The notes under the pieces are model-generated. The model ran no database searches. It saw only the letters and a program-made list of their open reading frames with translations, and was not told the DNA's origin. Below, piece by piece: positions 34,605-40,576 of a stretch of DNA of 64,000 bases. Position 1 is the stretch's first letter; every line of letters starts with the position of its first letter. This DNA is from Cytophagales bacterium WSM2-2 (GTDB lineage Bacteria; Bacteroidota; Bacteroidia; Cytophagales; Cyclobacteriaceae): assembly GCA_015472025.1 (NCBI GenBank), contig BNHL01000001.1:2019501-2083500 (forward strand), in the 5' to 3' direction. Made by a program: the position numbers and the translations under genes.

Positions 34605-35456
34605 CTATGCTTCAACCAGTTCGTCATTAAGCCGGCATGTCCAGACCAGGCATTGGGTGTGGTTCACAAGGTCTTCGGCAATGCTTCCTTTAAATAAATG
34701 GTTAAGCCCCTTGCGTCCGTGTGTGCCGAGGGCGATCAGGTTCCCGTTGATCATTTTTGTGAACTCAACAATGCCGCCCTCAGTTGTTAGATGGCTGAAG
34801 ATATTCACTGTGTAGTTTTTGAACATGAACCGTTGGGCGAACTCATCCAGTTGCGGACGAATAACGGTGTCAACGATGAAGTTTGAAGGTGTGTTAATGT
34901 AAACGATGTGCAACTTTGCTTTGAAGAATTCCTGTAGCACTTTCACTTTGGTAGCCAGCGCTTCCTGGTGATCAACATCAAGTGTGTTAGGGAATACGAT
35001 ATTTTTTATGGGGAGACCTGAGAATTCTTTTACAACCAGTACAGGAACAGGTGAGTTTCTAACCACACGCTCGGCATTCGATCCGATGAAATATTCTTTA
35101 AAGCCGCTCGCCCCGGTAGAGCCCATAATGACAAAATCAATCTGGTTCTCCTTAATGTAATCCCGGATAACGGTCGATACCGCTCCATACTGGATATCGT
35201 AGCTAACTTTGACGTGCTCTGTTTTAGACTCTTTGGTGATCCGTTTAAAATCTTCAGTCGCTTTGTCTTTCATTTCTTTCATCATCTCCTGCTCGAAATT
35301 CAGGGTGGGCATCAGCAGGGTGTCGTTCATCACCGGTGGTTCAATGACGTGCAAGAGGTGAATAACCCCCTGGGATTGAGCGGCAACAACTAAAGCCTGC
35401 TGGTAAGCACCAATGGCGGGCTTCGAAAAATCACATGGAACCAATATATTCTTCAT
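34605..35456 (-). CDS. Tandem UspA-domain protein
   Basis: 283 residues with two Usp domains (about 1-145 and 146-283). Domain 1: MKNILVPCDFSKPAIGAYQQ and the ATP-binding G-xx-G-x9-GS stretch GSTGASGFKEYFIGSNAERV. Domain 2: IKNIVFPNTLDVDHQEALAT and GTHGRKGLNHLFKGSIAEDL. Both ATP motifs look complete. First gene of a unit with ccoI, ccoS and the globin, which links a stress protein to oxidase assembly. Its promoter carries a perfect FNR box and a second box. Confidence 0.93.
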   Translation of the reverse strand: MKNILVPCDFSKPAIGAYQQALVVAAQSQGVIHLLHVIEPPVMNDTLLMPTLNFEQEMMKEMKDKATEDFKRITKESKTEHVKVSYDIQYGAVSTVIRDYIKENQIDFVIMGSTGASGFKEYFIGSNAERVVRNSPVPVLVVKEFSGLPIKNIVFPNTLDVDHQEALATKVKVLQEFFKAKLHIVYINTPSNFIVDTVIRPQLDEFAQRFMFKNYTVNIFSHLTTEGGIVEFTKMINGNLIALGTHGRKGLNHLFKGSIAEDLVNHTQCLVWTCRLNDELVEA

Positions 35457-35480
35457 GGCGAAATGGTTTTGATCTTAACC

Positions 35481-35546
35481 CAAAACTATCCTCCGGTCGA
35501 TTGGAAAGAGTTGATGACGATCAACATGAAAGATGATTTTTGTCAG
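35481..35546 (-). promoter_or_regulatory. Promoter with tandem FNR/CRP-like boxes, upstream of UspA-ccoI-ccoS
   Basis: Minus strand: -7 element TAGTTTTG (35481-35488), an exact TAnnTTTG. Proximal box at 35511-35524 is TTGAT-GACG-ATCAA, identical to the E. coli FNR consensus half-sites, centred 33 bp from the -7 centre. Distal box at 35533-35546 is ATGAT-TTTT-GTCAG, centred 55 bp from it. This is the clearest instance of the arrangement. Confidence 0.8.
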
Positions 35547-35584
35547 GTATGCTGTTAGATTTACCTTCATGTGTTGTTTAAATT

Positions 35585-36439
35585 TCATTGTTGTGGTACC
35601 ACATAGGTGAGTACTGGTTTTTTTGCATGGTTCACGACTTCTTCTGCGATGCTACCCATCATCAGCTGCCCCAAGCCGGTACGGCCGTGGGTTGCCATGG
35701 CGATTACATCGGCATTGATCTGATTCGCGAAGTGGATCACGCCCTCTTCTTCACTGTAGTCTCCAAAACTGTTCAGTGTATAATTCTGAAGGCCGATCTT
35801 CTTTACGAAAGTGTCCATTGCCTTTTTCACAATATGATCAGGTTGGAAAACCGTCGGGGTGTTGATCCTGACAACATGAACGGTGGCATTATACATGTGC
35901 TGCAATCCCTGAACAACACTGGCAAAAGCTTTTTCACGATCGGTCAGTGAGGTGGCGTAAACGATATTCTTAAAATCAAATGATGAAGGCTCTTCGTGGA
36001 TAGCAAGGACAGGGCATTTAGAATGCCTCACCACTTTTTCAGTGGTCGACCCGACAAGCATTTCTTCAAATCTCGTGCGCCCGGAGGTTCCCATCACGAT
36101 CATGTCAACTTTGTGCTCAGCAATGATCGTCCGGATGCCATGAAAAGGATTGCCCACACGTAACTCCGACTTGACGGTGACACCGGTAGCTTCCGCTTCT
36201 TTGCGTGCTTCTTCCAGTTGGGCCTTGCTTTTTTGAATCAGCTTCATAGTGAAAAGCTTCTCTTCCCAGTGAGATGAAGTGGACACCTGTCCTTCTACAT
36301 TGAACGAGTCTTCGATGATCTGCTCCACTACATGGAGCAGTATCACAGTGGCCCGCGCTTTAATGGCAATGCCTATGGCGGCCTCTGTTGCCCATTGGGC
36401 TGGCTTCGAGAAATCGGTGGGTACTAATATTGTCTTCAT
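35585..36439 (-). CDS. Tandem UspA-domain protein
   Basis: 284 residues from the ATG at 36439 (MKTILVPTDFSKPAQWA); the frame upstream adds nine unneeded residues. Two Usp domains with ATP motifs GTSGRTRFEEMLVGSTTEKV and ATHGRTGLGQLMMGSIAEEV. Paralogue of the preceding UspA protein. It has its own promoter with boxes and is divergent from the hsp20 gene. Confidence 0.92.
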   Translation of the reverse strand: MKTILVPTDFSKPAQWATEAAIGIAIKARATVILLHVVEQIIEDSFNVEGQVSTSSHWEEKLFTMKLIQKSKAQLEEARKEAEATGVTVKSELRVGNPFHGIRTIIAEHKVDMIVMGTSGRTRFEEMLVGSTTEKVVRHSKCPVLAIHEEPSSFDFKNIVYATSLTDREKAFASVVQGLQHMYNATVHVVRINTPTVFQPDHIVKKAMDTFVKKIGLQNYTLNSFGDYSEEEGVIHFANQINADVIAMATHGRTGLGQLMMGSIAEEVVNHAKKPVLTYVVPQQ

Positions 36440-36463
36440 GGTTCGTCTTTTAAATTTATTAGA

Positions 36464-36530
36464 CAAACCTATGATACATGAATAAGCTGATCAGGATGAA
36501 TTCGTCAGCCTGTAACATGATTTTTGTCAT
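36464..36530 (-). promoter_or_regulatory. Promoter with FNR/CRP-like boxes, upstream of the second tandem UspA
   Basis: Minus strand: -7 element TAGGTTTG (36464-36471), an exact TAnnTTTG. Distal box ATGAT-TTTT-GTCAT (36517-36530), centred 56 bp from the -7 centre. A partial box with a good right half (GTCAG, 36504-36508) is centred 34 bp away, again 22 bp from the distal one. Confidence 0.65.
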
Positions 36531-36552
36531 GACTCGGTGAGACTTAAAAATA

Positions 36553-36618
36553 CTGATCAAAATCATTGGCAGCCTTGAGGTAGATCATGCTACCGTGTGT
36601 GGCTGACAACGACATTTG
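36553..36618 (+). promoter_or_regulatory. Promoter with FNR/CRP-like boxes, upstream of hsp20
   Basis: Plus strand: -7-like element GACATTTG (36611-36618; one mismatch to TAnnTTTG). Distal box CTGAT-CAAA-ATCAT (36553-36566), centred 55 bp from the -7 centre; partial box TTGAG-GTAG-ATCAT (36575-36588), centred 33 bp from it. Confidence 0.6.
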
Positions 36619-36651
36619 TTACATGTTTAACCCAAATAAAAGGAGGTAATT

Positions 36652-37089
36652 ATGTCACTCATTAAAAAATCAGATTGGCCATCTCTTATGAGCAATTCAT
36701 TGCTGTCGGATTTCTTTGACAACGACCGTTTTTTTGATTCCGATTGGCTGCGTAAACAGTCCGTTCCTGCCGTCAATGTAAAGGAGACAGACAAGAGTTT
36801 TGAAATTGAAGTTGCGGCTCCCGGCCTGAGCAAAAAAGACTTCAAGATCACCGCTGAAAATGGAATCCTGAACATCTCTTCAGAAAAAAAAGATGAGAAG
36901 GAGCAAAAGGAGAAGGGCTACACTCGGAAAGAGTTTACCTACAGTTCATTCAGTCGCTCTTTCGCTTTGCCTGAAAGCACCAGTGAAGATGATATCAAGG
37001 CAAACTACGAGGATGGAATTCTTAAGCTGGAGGTTACTAAAAAATCCATTCCTCAAGCAAAAACAAAAAAATCGATTGAGGTGAAGTAA
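36652..37089 (+). CDS. Small heat shock protein Hsp20 family
   Basis: 145 residues. An alpha-crystallin domain at ~42-135 (PAVNVKETDKSFEIEVAAPG, LSKKDFKITAENGILNISSE, FTYSSFSRSFALPE, IKANYEDGILKLEV) and an IPQ-type C-terminal anchor (KKSIPQAKTKK). It binds unfolding proteins without ATP. The start has an AGGAGG Shine-Dalgarno sequence (36641-36646), unusual for this genome and a sign of strong translation. A terminator follows. Confidence 0.96.
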   Translation: MSLIKKSDWPSLMSNSLLSDFFDNDRFFDSDWLRKQSVPAVNVKETDKSFEIEVAAPGLSKKDFKITAENGILNISSEKKDEKEQKEKGYTRKEFTYSSFSRSFALPESTSEDDIKANYEDGILKLEVTKKSIPQAKTKKSIEVK

Positions 37090-37102
37090 GATCCGGATCA
37101 AC

Positions 37103-37130
37103 AAAAGCCTCCAGCATTCCTGGAGGTTTT
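37103..37130 (+). terminator. Rho-independent terminator after hsp20
   Basis: CCTCCAG (37108-37114) pairs with CTGGAGG (37120-37126) around loop CATTC, with AAAA before and TTTT after. Confidence 0.85.
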
Positions 37131-37168
37131 GTCATTAATATCAGCTAACCCATAGAGCAACTCAAAAA

Positions 37169-38266
37169 ATGATTCTAAAATATTTATTTATCCTTTTGCT
37201 CATTTTTCATGGCTTGTTTCATGTGGCAGGTGTTTTTGCCAACTGGCAAGATGACCATATCAAAAAGCATTTCTTTAATGATGGCGACCGTCTGACCATT
37301 GCCGGATATTCCTGGTTGATGACTGGTGTTCTTTTTCTTTTCTGCGCCATATTGATGGTGTTCAACTGGGAGTCCTATTGGGTAATGTTGTTATCAGCGT
37401 TCATTCTCTCACAATCTTTAATCGTCAGATTTTGGCCGTTGGCCAAATATGGAACTTTCATCAACGGTGTCGTTCTCATCGTTGCGGTTATTGCGGCCGG
37501 TTCTTACAATTTTGATCAACGGGTGAACGCAGAGATAAAGACGTTGAAAGCGGAGGCACGCCATTCCGGTGAGGTGATTACTGAAGACCACCTTGTATCC
37601 TTGCCCAAGCCTGTAAAACAATGGATGATAACATCGGGAGTTGTCGGAAAGAAATATCCTTCGCAGGTACACATTATACAAAAAGGAGAATTGAGACAGG
37701 AAAAAAATGGCGCGTGGTCGGGCTTTCACGCAAAACAATATTTTTCTCTGGAACCGCCAGCTTTTGTCTGGACTGCTGATATTCATATCAACTCACTGTT
37801 CGAGTTAAAAGGAAGGGACAAACTGGAAAAAGGCAAAGGGAATATGTTGATCAAAGGCGACTCATTTTTCCCAATAGCCAATTCCAGTGGCAAAGAAATT
37901 GACCAGGGGAGTTTGCTTCGCTACCTGGCAGAGATATCCTGGTTTCCCCAGGCTTCGCTCCAAAATTATATGACGTGGGAAGAAATAGATGCTACTCATG
38001 CCCGCGCCTTTATGACCTACGGCTCCACGTCTGTTTCGGGAGTCTTTACTTTCGGCCCCAATGGTCTGCCGGTACTTTTTGAAGCCAAACGTTACGGAGA
38101 TTTTAAAGGTAAGTTTTCTCTCGAGACCTGGTCAGTAAAAACTACTGCATACCGGACCTTTCAGGGCGTTACCGTAGGCAGCTCCAATGAAGTTACCTGG
38201 AAATTGAGTTCTGGAGATTTTACCTGGCTTAAACTGGAGCTCACAAGTCTGGAGTACCAATACTGA
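37169..38266 (+). CDS. DUF6544-type membrane protein
   Basis: 365 residues. Three to four N-terminal membrane segments (ILKYLFILLLIFHGLFHVAG, WLMTGVLFLFCAILMVF, MLLSAFILSQSLIVRFWPLA, FINGVVLIVAVIAAGSY) precede a soluble domain with LPKPVKQWMITSGVVGKKYP, SLEPPAFVWTADI and LRYLAEISWFPQASL, motifs of a family now named DUF6544. Function unknown. Followed 14 bp later by another membrane protein gene, so the pair is probably co-transcribed. Confidence 0.8.
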   Translation: MILKYLFILLLIFHGLFHVAGVFANWQDDHIKKHFFNDGDRLTIAGYSWLMTGVLFLFCAILMVFNWESYWVMLLSAFILSQSLIVRFWPLAKYGTFINGVVLIVAVIAAGSYNFDQRVNAEIKTLKAEARHSGEVITEDHLVSLPKPVKQWMITSGVVGKKYPSQVHIIQKGELRQEKNGAWSGFHAKQYFSLEPPAFVWTADIHINSLFELKGRDKLEKGKGNMLIKGDSFFPIANSSGKEIDQGSLLRYLAEISWFPQASLQNYMTWEEIDATHARAFMTYGSTSVSGVFTFGPNGLPVLFEAKRYGDFKGKFSLETWSVKTTAYRTFQGVTVGSSNEVTWKLSSGDFTWLKLELTSLEYQY

Positions 38267-38280
38267 TAACAAAAGTGTTT

Positions 38281-38658
38281 ATGTCTCAAAATGAAAGGTC
38301 AAAATCAATTGCGGCAATTGTGGGGCCGGTTCTTACACTGATGGTCGTGTCGGAACTTCATGTATGGAACCCGTCACTTTATGATGAGCAAATTGTTCCA
38401 TTGATTTACCTCTCGGGGGTACTCCTGCTCACGGCTGGAGTTTCAATTGTACGCGCTCACAATATTTGGTTGCGGGCATGGCCAGTGACTATAACGATTC
38501 TCGGATGGTTCAGCATTGCACTTGGCTTGTGGCGAATGTTCTTTCCCCAGGCATATCGATCGTATTCAACAAATGGCTCATCTGCTTTGGGTGTTGAAAT
38601 ATTCCTAATCTGCATCGGGCTTTTCCTTTCCCTTAAAGCATATTGGAAATCACCTTAG
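38281..38658 (+). CDS. Small membrane protein
   Basis: 125 residues from the ATG at 38281 (a GTG at 38275 is the alternative). Four membrane segments are likely (SIAAIVGPVLTLMVVSELHV, PLIYLSGVLLLTAGVSIV, AWPVTITILGWFSIALGLW, VEIFLICIGLFLSLKAY). No family recognised. Located directly after the DUF6544 gene. Confidence 0.75.
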   Translation: MSQNERSKSIAAIVGPVLTLMVVSELHVWNPSLYDEQIVPLIYLSGVLLLTAGVSIVRAHNIWLRAWPVTITILGWFSIALGLWRMFFPQAYRSYSTNGSSALGVEIFLICIGLFLSLKAYWKSP

Positions 38659-38684
38659 CTTTTTTAAAGTTCAACAGTCGTAAC

Positions 38685-38999
38685 CTAGTTGATCTTGTGT
38701 CTTCGGGGTCTCGTTGAATCTTTCCATCGCTCAACCTGTACCTTAAGGGCATCTGTCGTTTTTGTGAGAGCTTCCTCAAACGAACTGCTTTCATGTGAAG
38801 CAAATAAGTCGTTTCCCGGGATGACCAACCTGATCTCACAAACCTTGTTTTGCCGGGTATCGGATTTATTCAGCTTCATCAGGACCCTTGCCTCGAGGAT
38901 GCGATCGCTCAAGCTGGCAAGCTTGCCTGTATGTGTATGAACAAACTCGATTAATTCCGGGCTTGGTTTAAAATCAGGATGTTGGATAATAATTGTCAT
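38685..38999 (-). CDS. hpf: HPF/RaiA-family ribosome-associated protein
   Basis: 104 residues from the ATG at 38999 (MTIIIQHPDFKPSPELIEFV). The pattern, beta strand then HTHTGKLASLSDRILEARVLM and ETRLVIPGNDLF-like (CEIRLVIPGNDLFASHESSS) then FEEALTKTTDALKVQVERWK, is the ribosome hibernation factor fold that binds the 30S subunit and stabilises idle ribosomes. It is the short form without a C-terminal dimerisation domain. Second gene of a two-gene unit with the small membrane protein upstream; the promoter carries two FNR-like boxes, linking ribosome storage to low oxygen or energy stress. Confidence 0.88.
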   Translation of the reverse strand: MTIIIQHPDFKPSPELIEFVHTHTGKLASLSDRILEARVLMKLNKSDTRQNKVCEIRLVIPGNDLFASHESSSFEEALTKTTDALKVQVERWKDSTRPRRHKIN

Positions 39000-39009
39000 G
39001 AATAAGGAT

Positions 39010-39159
39010 TTATTTGAAGAATCGCTGAAAGAGCAGCGCAAGACTGATGATTAGTACAAAGTCGACAACGATAGCGCTTATCACGGCTAACATAAAATAG
39101 CGCACGTGAAGACCACGAATGTACTCATCGTTAAGCCTGGAGAAATGTTTTGGTGCCAT
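39010..39159 (-). CDS. Small single-helix membrane protein
   Basis: 49 residues: MAPKHFSRLNDEYIRGLHVR at the start, then one membrane helix (FMLAVISAIVVDFVLIISLA) and a short basic tail. It begins the unit with hpf (10 bp gap) and is too short for many gene finders. Support comes from the good hydrophobic pattern, the tight spacing and the promoter upstream. Function unknown. Confidence 0.65.
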   Translation of the reverse strand: MAPKHFSRLNDEYIRGLHVRYFMLAVISAIVVDFVLIISLALLFQRFFK

Positions 39160-39213
39160 AGTTTTTACGTTTAGAATAATTGATCAAAATTTTCACGCAC
39201 TTGATCTTGATGT

Positions 39214-39279
39214 CAAAGCTTAGAAAAAGCATTTGCAATCCCTATGACTTGTGTCATAGTCAGAACTGATTCAGATCAT
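39214..39279 (-). promoter_or_regulatory. Promoter with two full FNR/CRP-like boxes, upstream of the small membrane protein and hpf
   Basis: Minus strand: -7-like element AAGCTTTG (39214-39221, one mismatch to TAnnTTTG). Proximal box CTATGAC-TTGT-GTCATAG (39242-39259), a perfect 7-bp inverted repeat, centred 33 bp from the -7 centre. Distal box CTGAT-TCAG-ATCAT (39266-39279), centred 55 bp from it. Both boxes are complete here. Confidence 0.75.
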
Positions 39280-39298
39280 ACAAACCAAGAATCGTTTC

Positions 39299-39342
39299 AT
39301 GACAAGAGTCAGCTCTTAAAACGATCGAAGGTTTTATCATTG
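39299..39342 (+). promoter_or_regulatory. Promoter with one FNR/CRP-like box, upstream of the flavodoxin-like gene
   Basis: Plus strand: box ATGAC-AAGA-GTCAG (39299-39312) centred 33 bp from the -7-like element TATCATTG (39335-39342, one mismatch). No second box at 55 bp. The -7 element is 14 bp before the ATG, a short leader. Confidence 0.55.
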
Positions 39343-39356
39343 TATGCGAGTGCACA

Positions 39357-39953
39357 ATGAAACACAGAAAAGTTAAGTATATGGGAACCGCATTATTCCT
39401 GGTGATTGCCGGATGGACGCTCCTGACAATATATGTTGAGCGTAAGGGACCGGTAAAACAATGGACGCTTGGAGAAAGTGGAGGAAAAAAAGTATTGATC
39501 GTTTTTGATCCTGATCCATTTTATAACCTGGATGAACAGGTTTGTAAGTCGATGGGCAACGCCCTTGCCGACAGAAAAATGAATGTGGAGATTGCTACCG
39601 TTGCGGCTGCGGAATACATCAACCCTGAAAGCGCGTATGAAGTAATAGTCTATTGTGCTAACACTTACAATTGGCGACCCGACTGGGCTATTACAAGTTT
39701 CATACAAAATCATAGTGAATTGCACCGGAAGAGAAGTGTTGTTGCAATTACGTTGGGAGCGGGCTCTACGCAAGCGTCTAAAAAGCATTTTGAGGATGTG
39801 ATCACCAACTCGGGCGGACAGCTCCTCAAATCCCATACACTATGGTTGTGGCGCCCCAACGACAAGAAAAGAATGAAGGATTCAAATATTCAGGTTGCAG
39901 TAGAGCAGGCATACAATTGGGGAAAGGATATTGCGGTCTCGCCTGTTCAGTAA
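39357..39953 (+). CDS. Membrane-anchored flavodoxin-like protein
   Basis: 198 residues. An N-terminal membrane helix (GTALFLVIAGWTLLTIYVE) is followed by an alpha/beta domain: KKVLIVFDPDPFYNLDEQVC, ALADRKMNVEIATVAAAEYI, YEVIVYCANTYNWRPDWAI and RSVVAITLGAGSTQASKKHF. This order fits flavodoxin-like proteins, but the usual phosphate-binding loop (T-x-T-G-x-T) is not seen: the first loop is DPDPFYN. FMN binding is therefore uncertain. Preceded by a promoter with an FNR-like box. Confidence 0.7.
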   Translation: MKHRKVKYMGTALFLVIAGWTLLTIYVERKGPVKQWTLGESGGKKVLIVFDPDPFYNLDEQVCKSMGNALADRKMNVEIATVAAAEYINPESAYEVIVYCANTYNWRPDWAITSFIQNHSELHRKRSVVAITLGAGSTQASKKHFEDVITNSGGQLLKSHTLWLWRPNDKKRMKDSNIQVAVEQAYNWGKDIAVSPVQ

Positions 39954-39986
39954 AGTAGGGGATCAAAAAAACAAACCAATGTAGAT

Positions 39987-40079
39987 ATGGAACTCATGCA
40001 GAATTACCGCAAGTATGTTGTCGCAATTTTTATTCTTATCATCATTCTGATCTCAATTGCTATCGCGACAGGAGCATAG
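39987..40079 (+). CDS. Very small membrane peptide
   Basis: 30 residues: MELMQNYRKYVVAIFILIII then LISIAIATGA. It is a single membrane helix, 33 bp after the flavodoxin-like gene, and probably on the same transcript. Very short open frames can arise by chance; the compact hydrophobic pattern and position are the only support. Confidence 0.4.
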   Translation: MELMQNYRKYVVAIFILIIILISIAIATGA

Positions 40080-40302
40080 GTGATTTAAACCACTGCTAAG
40101 TAAGAAGTCATATTTGTTTCTATATTCATTTTTTCCAATCGATTTGAACTACCCACACAACCAGGGGTTCGACTGACGAAAAAATTACTAAGTCCGGTTG
40201 CGCTGGACACCTGCCCTTTATTTTAGCTCTGCACATAGAGATAACTATGGCCGCGGATGCCGAAAAGCGAATGAGTAGGTAAAAAATCAACTAACAAAAT
40301 TT

Positions 40303-40506
40303 ATGATCAAATCCATAAAATCCATGAAGGATGTTAAGATCCTCTCCAGCAAAGAGACCATGGCAATTCGTGGCGGGGTAGGTTTCTGTGATGAAAGCCA
40401 TCCATGCCCTACCGGATGGTGCTGCAACTTAAGTACTTGTGATTCTACTGGTCATAACTGTACTTGTCAAAAAGGTGGTCCCTTCGGTGGCTGTAGTAAC
40501 CCTTAA
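40303..40506 (+). CDS. GG-leader precursor peptide with 8-Cys knottin-like core
   Basis: 67 residues. Leader of 25 residues (MIKSIKSMKDVKILSSKETM then AIRGG) ends in a double Gly, the cut site of C39 peptidases. The 42-residue core has eight Cys in the order C-x5-C-x4-CC-x4-C-x6-C-x-C-x8-C, a spacing like cystine-knot toxins (knottins). The next genes code for a disulfide-forming VKOR-thioredoxin protein and a C39 ABC exporter, so export with four disulfides is likely. It could be a bacteriocin, a signal peptide or a protease inhibitor. No core-modifying enzyme (radical SAM, LanM, YcaO) is seen. Confidence 0.8.
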   Translation: MIKSIKSMKDVKILSSKETMAIRGGVGFCDESHPCPTGWCCNLSTCDSTGHNCTCQKGGPFGGCSNP

Positions 40507-40537
40507 TTTTTCTGAGGTAAAATAGTAAGGACCGATT

Positions 40538-40563
40538 AAGCCCCCTTTGATGGGGGCTTTTTC
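40538..40563 (+). terminator. Terminator/attenuator between peptide and VKOR genes
   Basis: AAGCCCCC (40538-40545) pairs with GGGGGCTT (40552-40559) around TTTGAT, followed by TTTTC. Its place between precursor and export genes would let the precursor be made in excess, with some read-through. Confidence 0.75.
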
Positions 40564-40576
40564 AAATTGTGTTGGT

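Noticed and set aside
40547..40576. Start of the VKOR protein at 40547 or 40550
   Set aside because: Both lie in the terminator hairpin; the ATG at 40577 follows it and matches the expected domain start.
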